DNA of 64,000 nucleotides from Mimachlamys varia (Eukaryota; Mollusca; Bivalvia; Pectinida; Pectinidae). A program made the translations under genes and the position numbers. The notes beneath the pieces are model-generated. The model ran no database searches. It was not told the origin of the DNA and worked only from the letters and a program-made list of their open reading frames with translations. Below are positions 24,900 through 35,416 of this stretch, piece after piece. The DNA lies in NCBI GenBank assembly GCA_947623455.1, contig OX392527.1, positions 9,296,001 through 9,360,000 of the forward strand, given 5' to 3'. The number at the start of each line of letters is the position of its first letter. Within the stretch, counting starts at the first letter, position 1.

Positions 24900-25097
24900 T
24901 GTTTAAAAAATTAGAGAATACCAAAGTGTCAACAAAACCATAATCCGAACTCAAAATCGATTAAACTAGGGGCAAAATAGGAACAAAGGAAAGATTTACA
25001 TGGAGAAGAGACTCTCGTAAAAGCACAAGAGAATAAGACCAGGTGTTCCGGAAGAGTAAGCATCTTCTGCTTCATCGACGACACCACCATGTAAATT
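24900..25097 (+). repeat. Non-satellite segment interrupting the satellite, copy 2 (empty site)
   Basis: This is a shorter paralogue of the segment at 20,785-21,197, in the same orientation about 3.9 kb downstream. It carries the single 13-mer site without the 195-bp insertion. The two copies differ at scattered positions, for example GATTTACATGGAGAAGAGAC here against GATATACATGGAGACC in copy 1. It stops at CATGTAAAT and runs directly into inverted satellite. Confidence 0.8.
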
Positions 25098-25812
25098 ACA
25101 GTTTTAACATTAAGGAAATGTAACAGGTTTGATCTTACGAAAATGTAACAGTTTTAACCTAACGGAAATGTCGCAGTCTTAATCTTACGGAAATGATACA
25201 GTTTTAACATGAAGGATATGTAACACTTTTTAACTTACGGAAATGTAACATTTTTGACAAAATGGATATGTAACATCTTTTAACTGATGGAAATGTAACA
25301 ATTTTGACATTACAGAAATGTAACATTTTTTTTTACATACGGAAATGTAACATTATTTTAATTACGGAGATGAAACAGTTTGAACATTTCGGATGTGTAA
25401 CATTTCTTTACTTACGGTAATGTAACATATTTTTTTACGTACGGATATCTAACAATTTTTAACTTACGGAAATTTAACATTTTTTAACTTACGGATGTGT
25501 ACATTTTCTAATTTTCGGAATGTAACATTTTTTTAATTACGGAAAAATAACATTTGTAACATTATAGAAATTTAGCAGTGTTAACCAACCGAAAGGAAAA
25601 TTTTAACCTAACGGAATGTCGCAGTCTTAATCTTACGGAAATGATACAGTTTTAACATTGCGGAAATGATACAGTTTTAACGCGAAGGAAATGATACAGT
25701 TTTAACATGAAGGATATGTAACACTTTTTAACTTTCGGAAATGTAACATTTTTGACTAAACGGATATGTAACATTTTTTAACTGATGGAAATGTAACATT
25801 TTTGACATTACA
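25098..25812 (-). repeat. 25-bp satellite array, inverted orientation (last, most diverged part)
   Basis: This stretch has degenerate inverted units, including ACTTACGGAAATGTAACATT and GATACAGTTTTAACATGAAG types, with many length changes. The family ends at TTTTTGACATTACA, and the next array starts at once at 25,813 without a unique spacer. Confidence 0.85.
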
Positions 25813-26736
25813 GGTGAGGGCTTGTCATAGTGACATGTGAATCACGGTGAGGGCTTGTCATAGTGACGTGTGATTCACGGTGAGGGCCTGTCATAGTGAC
25901 GTGTGTTTCACGGTGAGGGTTTGTCATAGTGACGTGTGAATCACGGTGAGGGTTTGTCATAGTGACGTGTGTTTCACGGTGAGGGCTTGTCATAGTGACG
26001 TGTGTTTCACGGTGAGGGTTTGTCATAGTGACGTGTGTTTCACGGTGAGGGCCTGTCATAGTGACGTGTGAATCACGGTGAGGGTTTGTCATAGTGACGT
26101 GTGAATCACGGTGAGGGCCTGTCATAGTGACGTGTGAATCACGGTGAGGGCCTGTCATAGTGACGTGTGAATCACGGTGAGGGCTTGTCATAGTGACGTG
26201 TGAATCACGGTGAGGGCTTGTCATAGTGACGTGTGTTTCACGGTGAGGACTTGTCATAGTGACGTTTGTTTCACGGTGAGGACTTGTCATAGTGACGTGT
26301 GAATCACGGTGAGGGCCTGTCATAGTGACGTGTGAATCACGGTGAGGGCTTGTCATAGTGACGTGTGAATCACGGTGAGGGCTTGTCATAGTGACGTGTG
26401 TTTCACGGTGAGGGTTTGTCATAGTGACGTTTGTTTCACGGTGAGGACTTGTCATAGTGACGTGTGAATCACGGTGAGGGCTTGTCATAGTGACGTGTGA
26501 ATCACGGTGAGGGCTTGTCATAGTGACGTGTGTTTCACGGTGAGGGTTTGTCATAGTGACGTTTGTTTCACGGTGAGGACTTGTCATAGTGACGTGTGAA
26601 TCACGGTGAGGGCCTGTCATAGTGACGTGTGTTTCACGGTGAGGGCTTGTCAGAGTGACGTTTGTTTCACGGTGAGGGCTTGTCATAGTGACGTGTGTTT
26701 CACGGTGAGGGCCTGTCATAGTGACGTGTGTTTCAC
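25813..26736 (-). repeat. 33-bp minisatellite, 28 units
   Basis: Exactly 28 units of 33 bp (924 bp) read GGTGAGGGCTTGTCATAGTG followed by ACGTGTGAATCAC. Variable sites are GGCTTG, GGCCTG, GGTTTG or GGACTTG, and GAATCAC or TTTCAC. Because 33 is a multiple of three and the unit has no stop in this frame, the minus strand is open for 303 codons with an 11-residue period (MTSPHRDSHVT type). There is no signal peptide, no non-repeat domain and no promoter evidence, so I call it a minisatellite and not a gene. Confidence 0.95.
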
Positions 26737-26739
26737 GGC

Positions 26740-28430
26740 GAGAATGTGTGCTTGTTTATGGTGCTGTTTACATACCAATTAAAATGTTTAGTAGAGGAAT
26801 CCGTATCAGACGTAAGCTTGCCTTTCTCGTTTTTATCGATTAACGAATAAAACAGCGTTTAAACGAAAGTGTTCGGCGGAGTATACTGCTCGTAACAGCG
26901 CCGCCTGTGTATTAACGGTCACAGTTTGTGTAGGTTTTTTGGAAAACATCTCACAGAAAACTGGCGGTTCTCGTGACGAAATACAAGCATACAATTAGTA
27001 ACAGAATTGATTTCATTGTTCCTGGCGTAATTATAAAGATTACGTAATAGTGACGCCTTACTGCCGCAAACCAGTCTCGATTAGAAAGCTGTCCACACTT
27101 CCTCCTTACTTACACTCCACAGAGATCGCAGGAAGACAAATTATGGATTTATATGGAAAACATTCAATTACAAAATCCAATATCAATTTAGATTTTTTTG
27201 GTAAAAGCAGCATATCCTTTCATTACAGGAGAACCATGATTAATTCAATCATACTGTTACCCCAAAGGAAATAACATATAAGTCATTTGCATTTACGAGC
27301 GTCGAAATGCGATGTTCAGTAATAGACGCTCGTGTAGCGGTCAAAGCGACGCTTAATAGGTAGCAGCCGATTACGGTCGACGTTAGCACAGCACATATAT
27401 CTGTGACTGTGACATATTGTATATCGAGTATCGATCCGAGACGCCCGCTCACGCTCCACTGCCCACGGAATATCCGGTATCCGGAACCTGATTGTGGGGC
27501 GGCATGGACTAAAGTCCACGACGGCCCATTAAGCTGAAAGGACATTGGTAATCGTGGCGATCTACTAATCATTGGCGGGCAATGGACTTTAGTTTTACGT
27601 AGATCTGACCGCTATCTACCTGGACACTGACCATGATGTGTTTCCCCGGGCGGGTATTTACACAGTCCACTGACCACAAACCATTACATTTGAATTTTAT
27701 GAATATTTAGCCATGCCCGATTCCGTTGCTTGCCTTGACGTGAGTTGGAGACGATGACGTAGCGATGTCTCGCGCGATTACCCGCCTGTAGCTATAGTTA
27801 CAACACCTGTCTAATGATAATCCCAGAGTTTTGTTGATGTTACCCAATCAGTATAGTCCATAATGAGTAATACATAGTTTAGTCTAAGAACAATACACTC
27901 CTGCTGTATATATAATATATATCAATCCGTAAATATCTACTTTTTGAAACTGTTTTCTTATGTGTGCCTTTACCTGAATATTTCGATATATTCACATATC
28001 TACTTTCTTACTAGTATTCCTCCTACGTGCAAGTTATGTGTTGTGGTTTAGTATGAAACTTTCTATATAGTAAATAAATTATATACCAACTGTGTAGCAT
28101 TGCTTGCCTGGACAACAGCGGAACTTTATCGACCCCTATCGACTTGTCGGTCCAGTATGATAAGCGTCTGGCTACAGTTTAAAGGCCTCGGGTTCGAATA
28201 CAGATATAAAAGTTTTATAATGCAAGTCAAAACAGTTTCTTCTTCTTCTTGCCTTCATCAACAGGTTCATGCTGCCACTGTGTTAGTTAATATAAAATAC
28301 GTATTTGTAAGCAAACTTAGAACTGATGACAGTCACGTTGTGTGTCGAAATATCTCGGTTTGTGCCTTGATCCAAAGACTGCCCGATGAGACGCTAGGAA
28401 CCATTTTGTTTTGAAACTCTCGTGTGGTTT
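26740..28430. other. Mostly unique DNA, no supported gene
   Basis: Short open frames occur at 27,050-27,274 (+), 27,249-27,572 (-) and 28,100-28,414 (+). None shows a recognisable domain. The stretch near 27,400-27,720 is richer in CpG than its surroundings. A tRNA-like sequence lies at about 28,140-28,205. Confidence 0.5.
28140..28205 (+). other. tRNA-like sequence, possible SINE head fragment
   Basis: GGTTCGAATAC at 28,191-28,201 matches an RNA polymerase III B box. About 35 bases upstream, AGTATGATAAGCGTCTGG is a weak A-box candidate. The right acceptor arm is not evident, so a functional tRNA is unlikely. A relic head of a tRNA-derived SINE is the best reading. No SINE body or tail was recognised downstream. 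Confidence 0.35.
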
Positions 28431-28436
28431 TCATGT

Positions 28437-28779
28437 CCTTTCGACAAAACTCAAGCATAATAACTTACTATATTTATAGGTTTAGTTAAGATTAACTGAT
28501 ATCAGCAATATTCAAGATGAATTCTTGCGCGGTTACCGGTACAGCAACAGTTGAAACACGGTATTTGTAAACACGCGTCCATTTTGAACTTCGGCTTGTT
28601 GTTGAAGTGGGCCCCACCTGAATTATTTTCAATTCTTTGGATTTTTTTTGTCAAGAGTTTCTTGTTAGTTACCGCTCAGGTTAACTTCGTTTTAGGCTTA
28701 TTTTTACATGGTTATCAACTGTTTTTCAAGAATTTTTCAGAATCACGAAAATTGTCCTTAAGTTACGTATATTGGGCCT
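28437..28779 (-). mobile_element. TTAA-type MITE, copy 2 (reversed, one end lost)
   Basis: This copy matches the reverse complement of 21,636-21,959. Shared runs include GATTAACTGATATCAGCAAT, GCGGTTACCGGTACAGCA and GTGGGCCCCACCTG. The intact end reads AGTTACGTATATTGGGCCT followed by TTAA at 28,780. The other end is truncated: the match begins around CTTTCGACAAAAC and the terminal 20 bp are missing. About 40 bp not in copy 1 (around 28,570-28,610) lie just before the GGGCCCC run. An 84-codon open frame over it is chance. Confidence 0.75.
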
Positions 28780-28783
28780 TTAA

Positions 28784-29120
28784 CGATTGTATTACATTAT
28801 CGTAATGTGTCCGTTATCTCCCGATGTGTTCACAGCCCTCAACATTAGGGACGATGCAAAATAAAACTGTTGAAAGCAATAATAACGTGTCGAGCTGGCG
28901 ATAGCCTGGGAACAGGAGAGTGAATATCATGTCACTGTACACGGCGACAGGGCCCGATCGCGGCCAAACCGGGTTTAATTGCCCTGTAATACCGGAGCGA
29001 TACTACACACTGCCTAGAGATCGATCACCGTCTAGTTCATAGGCGCACACTTAACCTATGGTAAAGATCATTACCGAGGAATCAATGTAGCAGTACAACA
29101 TTCACATCAACACTAACAAT
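28784..29120. other. Unique DNA before the first 44-bp array
   Basis: There is no gene, repeat or RNA recognised in this interval. It is moderately CpG-rich, for example GGGCCCGATCGCGGCC near 28,950. Confidence 0.5.
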
Positions 29121-32100
29121 ACAAAAACTTCTCTAGTCAGCTACTAAAAAAATCATCCACATAGTATAAACACTTCTCTAGTCACCTACTACAAAAACAT
29201 CCACACAGTACAAACACTTCTCTAGTCACCTACTACAAAAACATCCACACAGTACAAACACTTCTCTAGTCACCTACTACAAAAACACCCACACAGTACA
29301 AACACTTCTCTAGTCACCTACTAAAAAAACATCCACACAGTACAAACACTTCTCTAGTCACCTACTAAAAAAATCATCCACACAGTACAAACACTCCTCT
29401 AGTCACCTACTACAAAAACACCCACACAGTACAAACACTTCTCTAGTCACCTACTACAAAAAACATCCACACAGTACAAACACTTCTCTAGTCACCCTAC
29501 TACAAAAACATCCACACAGTACAAACACTTCTCTAGTCACCTACTACAAAAACATCAACACAGTACAAACACTTCTCTAGTCACCAACTACACAAACATC
29601 CACACAGTACAAACACTTCTCTAGTCACCTACTACAAAAACATCCACACAGTACAAACACTTTCTAGTCACCTACTACAAAAACATCCACACAGTACAAA
29701 CACTTCTCTAGTCACCTACTAAAAAAATCATCCACACAGTACAAACACTTCTCTAGTCAGCTACTACAAAAACATACACACAGTAAAAACACTTCTCTGG
29801 TCACCTACTACAAAAACATCCACACAGTACACACACTTCTCTAGTCACCTACTACAAAAACATCTACACAGTACAAACACTTCTCTAGTCACCTACTACA
29901 AAAACATCAACACAGTACAAACACTTCTCTAGTCACCTACTACAAAAACATCCACACAGTACAAACACTTTCTAGTCACCTACTACAAAAATATCCACAC
30001 AGTACAAACACTTCTCTAGTCACCTACTAAAAAAATCATCCACACAGTACAAAAACTTCTCTAGTCAGCTACTAAAAAAACATCCACACAGTACAAACAC
30101 TTCTCTAGTCACCTACTTCAAAAACATCAACACAGTACAAACACTTCTCTAGTCACCTACTACAAAAACATCCACACAGTACAAACACTTCTCTAGTCAC
30201 CTACTTCAAAAACATCCACACAGTACACACACTTCTCTAGTCACCTACTACAAAAAACATCCACACAGTACAAACACTTCTCTAGTCACCTACTACAAAA
30301 ACATCCACACAGTACAAACACTTCTCTAGTCACCCTACTACAAAAACACCCACACAGTACAAACACTTCTCTAGTCACCTACTACAAAAACATCCACACA
30401 GTACAAACACATCTCTAGTCACCTACTACAAAAACATCAACACAGTACAAACACTTATCTAGTCACCTACTACAAAAACACCCACACAGTACAAACACTT
30501 CTCTAGTCAGCTACTACAAAAACATCCACACAGTACAAACACTTTCTAGTCACCTACTACAAAAACATATACACAGTACAAAAACTTCTCTAGTCACCTA
30601 CTACAAAAACATCCACACAGTACAAACACTTATTAAGTCACCTACTACAAAAACATATACACAGTACAAACACTTCTCTAGTCACCTACTACAAAAACAT
30701 CAACACAGTACAAACACTTTCTAGTCAGCTACTACAAAAACATCCACACAGTACAAAAACTTCTCTAGTCAGCTACTAAAAAAATCATCCACACAGTACA
30801 AACACTTCTATAGTCACCTACTACAAAAACATCCACACAGTACAAAAACTTCTCTAGTCAGCTACTAAAAAAATCATCCACACAGTACAAACATTTCTCT
30901 AGTCACCCTACTACAAAAACATACACACAGTACAAACACTTCTCTAGTCACCTACTACAAAACATCCACACAGTACAAACACTTCTCTAGTCACCTACTA
31001 CAAAAACATCCACACAGTACAAACACTTCTCTAGTCACCTTCTACAAAAATATCCACACAGTACAAACACTTCTCTAGTCACCTACTACAAAAACATCCA
31101 CACAGTACAAACACTTCTCTAGTCACCTACTACAAAAACATCCACACAGTACAAACACTTCTCTGGTCACCTACTACAAAAACATCCACACAGTACAAAC
31201 ACTTCTCTAGTCACCTACTACAAAAACATCCACACAGTACAAACACTTCTCTAGTCACCTACTACAAAAACATCCACACAGTACAAACACTTCTCTAGTC
31301 AGCTACTACAAAAACATCCACACAGTACAAACACTTCTCTAGTCACCTACAACAAAAACATCCACACAGTACAAACACTTCTCTAGTCACCTACTACAAA
31401 AACATACACACAGTACAAACACTTCTCTAGTCACCTATTAAAAAAACATCCACACAGTACAAACACTTTCTAGTCACCTACTACAAAAAAATCCACACAG
31501 TACAAACACTTTCTAGTCACCTACTACAAAAACATCCACACAGTACAAACACTTTCTAGTCACCTACTACAAAAACATCCACACAGTACAAACACTTTCT
31601 AGTCACCTACTACAAAAACATCCACACAGTACAAACATTTCTCTAGTCACCTTCTACAAAAACATCCACACAGTACAAACACTTTCTAGTCACCTACTAC
31701 AAAAACATCCACACAGTACAAACACTTCTCTAGTCACCCTACTACAAAAACATCCACACAGTACAAACATTTCTCTTGTCACTTTCTACATAAACATCCA
31801 CACAGTACAAACACTTATCTAGTCACCTTCTACATAAACATCCACACAGTACACACACTTCTCTAGTCACCTACTACATAAACATCCACACAGTACCAAC
31901 ACTTTCTAGTCACCTACTACAAAAACATCCACACAGTACAAACACTTTCTAGTCACCTACTACAAAAACATCCACACAGTACAAACACTTCTCTAGTCAC
32001 CCTACTACAAAAACATCCACACAGTACAAACATTTCTCTTGTCACTTTCTACATAAACATCCACACAGTACAAACACTTATCTAGTCACCTTCTACATAA

Positions 32101-32497
32101 ACATCCACACAGTACACACACTTCTCTAGTCACCTACTACAAAAACATCCACACAGTACAAACACTTTCTAGTCACCTACTACAAAAACATCCACACAGT
32201 ACAAACATTTCTCTAGTCACCTTCTACAAAAACATCCACACAGTACAAACACTTTCTAGTCACCTACTACAAAATCATCCACACAGTACAAACACTTCTC
32301 TAGTCACCTACTACAAAAACATACACACAGTACAAACACTTCTCTAGTCACCTACTACAAAAACATCCACACAGTACAAACACTTTCTAGTCACCTACTA
32401 CAAAAACATCCACACAGTACAAACACTTTCTAGTCACCTACTACAAAAACATCCACACAGTACAAACATTTTCTAGTCACCTACTACAAAACACCCA
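29121..32497 (+). repeat. 44-bp minisatellite array A, about 76 units
   Basis: The unit of 44 bp contains ACAAACACTTCTCTAGTCAC, CTACTACAAAAACATC and CACACAGT. Variants include TTTCTAG for TTCTCTAG, AAAAAAATCATCC, CACCCTAC and TTCTACATAAAC, so unit length varies from about 42 to 46 bp. A six-unit higher-order copy is visible: CATTTCTCTTGTCACTTTCT and the units around it occur at 31,768 and again at 32,031, 263 bp apart. No long open frame crosses it. Confidence 0.95.
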
Positions 32498-32638
32498 GTG
32501 ACATATGGTACTACATATGTACAGTTGACGGTGATTACTTTTTCGTTAGTTCTTTGTGTTCCTGGTACGTTACAATATACTTGATGTTTTTTTTCCTGTA
32601 TGTTTTATTAAGATCAGTCCTTTTTCGTCTGAACTTGT

Positions 32639-32960
32639 AGTTACATGCTGTATATAATTCTCATTTAAGTCGACTATAGTTACATGCCGTATGTAATTCT
32701 CATTTAAGTCGACTGTAGTTACATGCCGCATACATGTATAAATCTCATTTAAGTCGACTATAGTTACATGCCGCATACATGTATAAATCTCATTTAAGTC
32801 GACTATAGTTACATGCCGTATATAATTCTCATTTAAGTCGACTATAGTTACATGCCGTATATAATTCTCATTTAAGTCGACTATAGTTACATGCCGTATA
32901 TAATTCTCATTTAAGTCGACTATAGTTACATGCCGTATATATTTCTCATTTAAATCGGCT
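32639..32960 (-). repeat. 39/45-bp minisatellite, about 8 units
   Basis: The unit reads AGTTACATGCCGTATATAAT then TCTCATTTAAGTCGACTAT (39 bp). Two adjacent units carry an extra 6 bp (CATACATGTATAA in place of TATATAAT), giving 45 bp. Both lengths are multiples of three, so the minus strand is open over the array within a 149-codon frame (32,570-33,019) with period VTIVDLNENYIRH or the 15-residue form. Flanking residues show no domain, so coding is not supported. Confidence 0.9.
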
Positions 32961-35400
32961 ATATATGTGCCACTTTTCTGACAAATGTTCAGTTTGACAG
33001 ATTGGCGGTAAAACAGCACAAGAATAACCCACTAATCGATTTTTTTCTATGTCTATTTATCCAAACTCAACATTTCAATTTAGCGGAAAGCATGTTCCGA
33101 GAAACTTGTCAATGTAAAAACAAAACCCCATGAAACCAAGGCCGGGATATATCTAAACCGTGATGCTGTAAACTGTCAATCGCTATTATCGCCCGATGTG
33201 CTCGCGGATTGTCGTTTTACGGCGCGAGGTGCGGGATGACGAAGCGTCGGTATGGGCTGACGAGGAAGCGACCGCGTAGCCAGAGGACGGCAGCAACTCT
33301 CGCGGTAACGATCGCCTCCCTGGGGACAGGCGCAGCAGGAAGCGCGTATGTAACACGTCGACCACATTACAAGGTAGAAATACCTATCATATACCTAGCG
33401 GGCCGAATTTAAGAATCTCAAAGCTGATCGATCACATGACAAAGAATTACAAACGTCCGCGATTAAAAAAACTTTCTCATCCTGAACAACACCACGTGAC
33501 TTCATGATGTCACTAGTTCCAAGATGTCACCTTGTAATTAAATGACAATATGGACAAGAACGAACCTAGAACTAGCCGATTCAGTCTAGAGAACAATATA
33601 ATTCGATACTAGCCATCCATGTTTGATTCAATCGTTTATCAGTTTGTTTTTGATACGGATGCGACACGAACTCGGCGCTATGAAACATGTTGGCGCGGCA
33701 TAAACGTCAGGCGTGTGTCTCGGAGTGGTCAATCTGCCGTGCGGGGCCCGTCGTCTCCGGAGTCTGACCCGGACTGCTAGTCTCGTTAATATGATGCCAT
33801 CAGACACGGGCCGACACTGGGGCGCGCTCCCCAGAGACGTGCACGCCACAACACGTGAGCTATGTTACGAGCAAAACATGAACAACAGACGATAGCGGCA
33901 CAATGACGAGGTTTGAAAACATTGATTAGGAACACATTTGGCCCTCCAACGCAAATAAGTCACTAATATTTTATAGCGTTTTGATAAAAACAGTAAATAT
34001 CATAAAAAAACCGATTAAGATTCCATTTAATATGTTGATTCCACGAATACTTATAAATGACAAGGACGTGTTTGTCTCCCTCAATGGAAGGAATCCGTTG
34101 CTAAGGTTTGCTCCGGAGAACGACCTCCCTAACGACGGGACAATTTGCGCGGAATGGTATTGCATTCTATACATATGTTGATCTATTTGTTTCCGCTTCG
34201 TGAATTTGTCGATCCCCTCGTGAGTATTCACAACACGGAACAGTTTCAATGAAAATTCAATAAATTGTGTATCGCATGTAAACCTGAATTAAAAATAATA
34301 TAACCGGCGCCGCTAAACAAAGAGACAAGTCTGTATTATATTTAAATTATCCGTGTTTTCCACGCAGCAGACATGCCTAAAGGCGCTGCCGATAATTGAG
34401 ACTAGCGCTGTCTTTTAAAGTGTTTCACCTACATGGTACCAAGCGACCTCTAAAACGTTTTCCCTGAATGTACTGATAAAGGAGCGCGGGACCGATCACG
34501 CTCGGGTGCCGCCATAGCGAGGCTTATCTGGGGCTCTTTGATGTGTCTTTAAGATGGATGTTTTCGGAGATGTGAACGATTAAATACGTTTACTATACGA
34601 TATCACTGTACACGTTCCACGTCCACATTTACATAGCATTGTTATATTCCGACGATTGCTTGTTTCACAGGATCGACCCGAGTCCCGCTCTTTGGTAACG
34701 GAATCGGAGACAAATGAGCAATAAAGACTACAATATGTTACTACCCCCCTGGTCTGCATTGAGACGCGACTTGGAGTCGGGTTGCTATGTTCGTTTGCCT
34801 TGTAATAAAAGTGTAATTACTACTTATTGTAGTCTACTGATGTGGTATAGCAGCAGAGGGATTTGTACTTCGTGATGAAAATGTACCATGTGACCGTTTT
34901 GTGTTTCCGATGAGACGACGAGGGAACAAGAAAACATGACATGATAGATAAGTGTGGACAAGCCCCGCCTTGTTGGACAGGTGACCCTCCCTTCCCCCTG
35001 TAATGTCGAGAGATTCGTCACGCGTGTAACAAGGACACAAACACGGACTTCCTCCGTGCCTATGTCAACACAGAAATAAGTTGACTGCTAAATTAATTCT
35101 GTAAATGTATATGTACAATCGATTTTTGAAGACAAACTGTTCCCAAATGTCAAACAGCTACGTGTTTCCGGACGTAATGGTTCACCGTGAAAGAAATGTT
35201 AGACAAAACGACTTAACAGTGAGGCAGTATTACAAATGTCGTCATTTAAGCTTCATTGCGGCGGTTCGCACGAGCTGACAGTCTCCCTTCTCCTGCTCAC
35301 TGATAAACAGATGTGAATATATCGTTTCAGGGGCTGATCCAGGAATTTTGAAAGGGGACTATATATTTAAGGCGCCCTTCCACTGCAATGCTGTTTTTAC
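32961..35400. other. Unique DNA, no supported gene
   Basis: Several open frames of 60-92 codons overlap on both strands (33,176-33,412, 33,628-33,895, 33,971-34,249 and 34,824-35,040). Such opposing short frames are expected by chance and none is recognisable. 33,180-33,380 and 33,660-33,860 are CpG-rich relative to the rest and could be unmethylated or regulatory, but nothing specific supports that. Confidence 0.45.
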
Positions 35401-35416
35401 ACAGTAACATCCCCTA

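Noticed and set aside
1..25812. Telomere tract
   Set aside because: The unit is 25 bp with only an 8-base match to the telomere repeat. No uninterrupted TTAGGG run is present.
1..25812. Centromere with CENP-B boxes
   Set aside because: I looked for a TTCG-N4-A-N2-CGGG type motif in the 25-bp unit and its main variants and did not see one. Centromere identity cannot be judged from sequence alone.
25808..26719. 303-codon minus-strand open frame with an 11-residue period
   Set aside because: It is fully explained by 28 stop-free 33-bp units. It has no non-repeat domain, signal or promoter evidence.
33176..33412. Opposed open frames in a CpG-rich stretch as a small gene
   Set aside because: The frames overlap on both strands, are about 65 codons long and have no recognisable domain. 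GC-rich DNA has few stops, which explains them.
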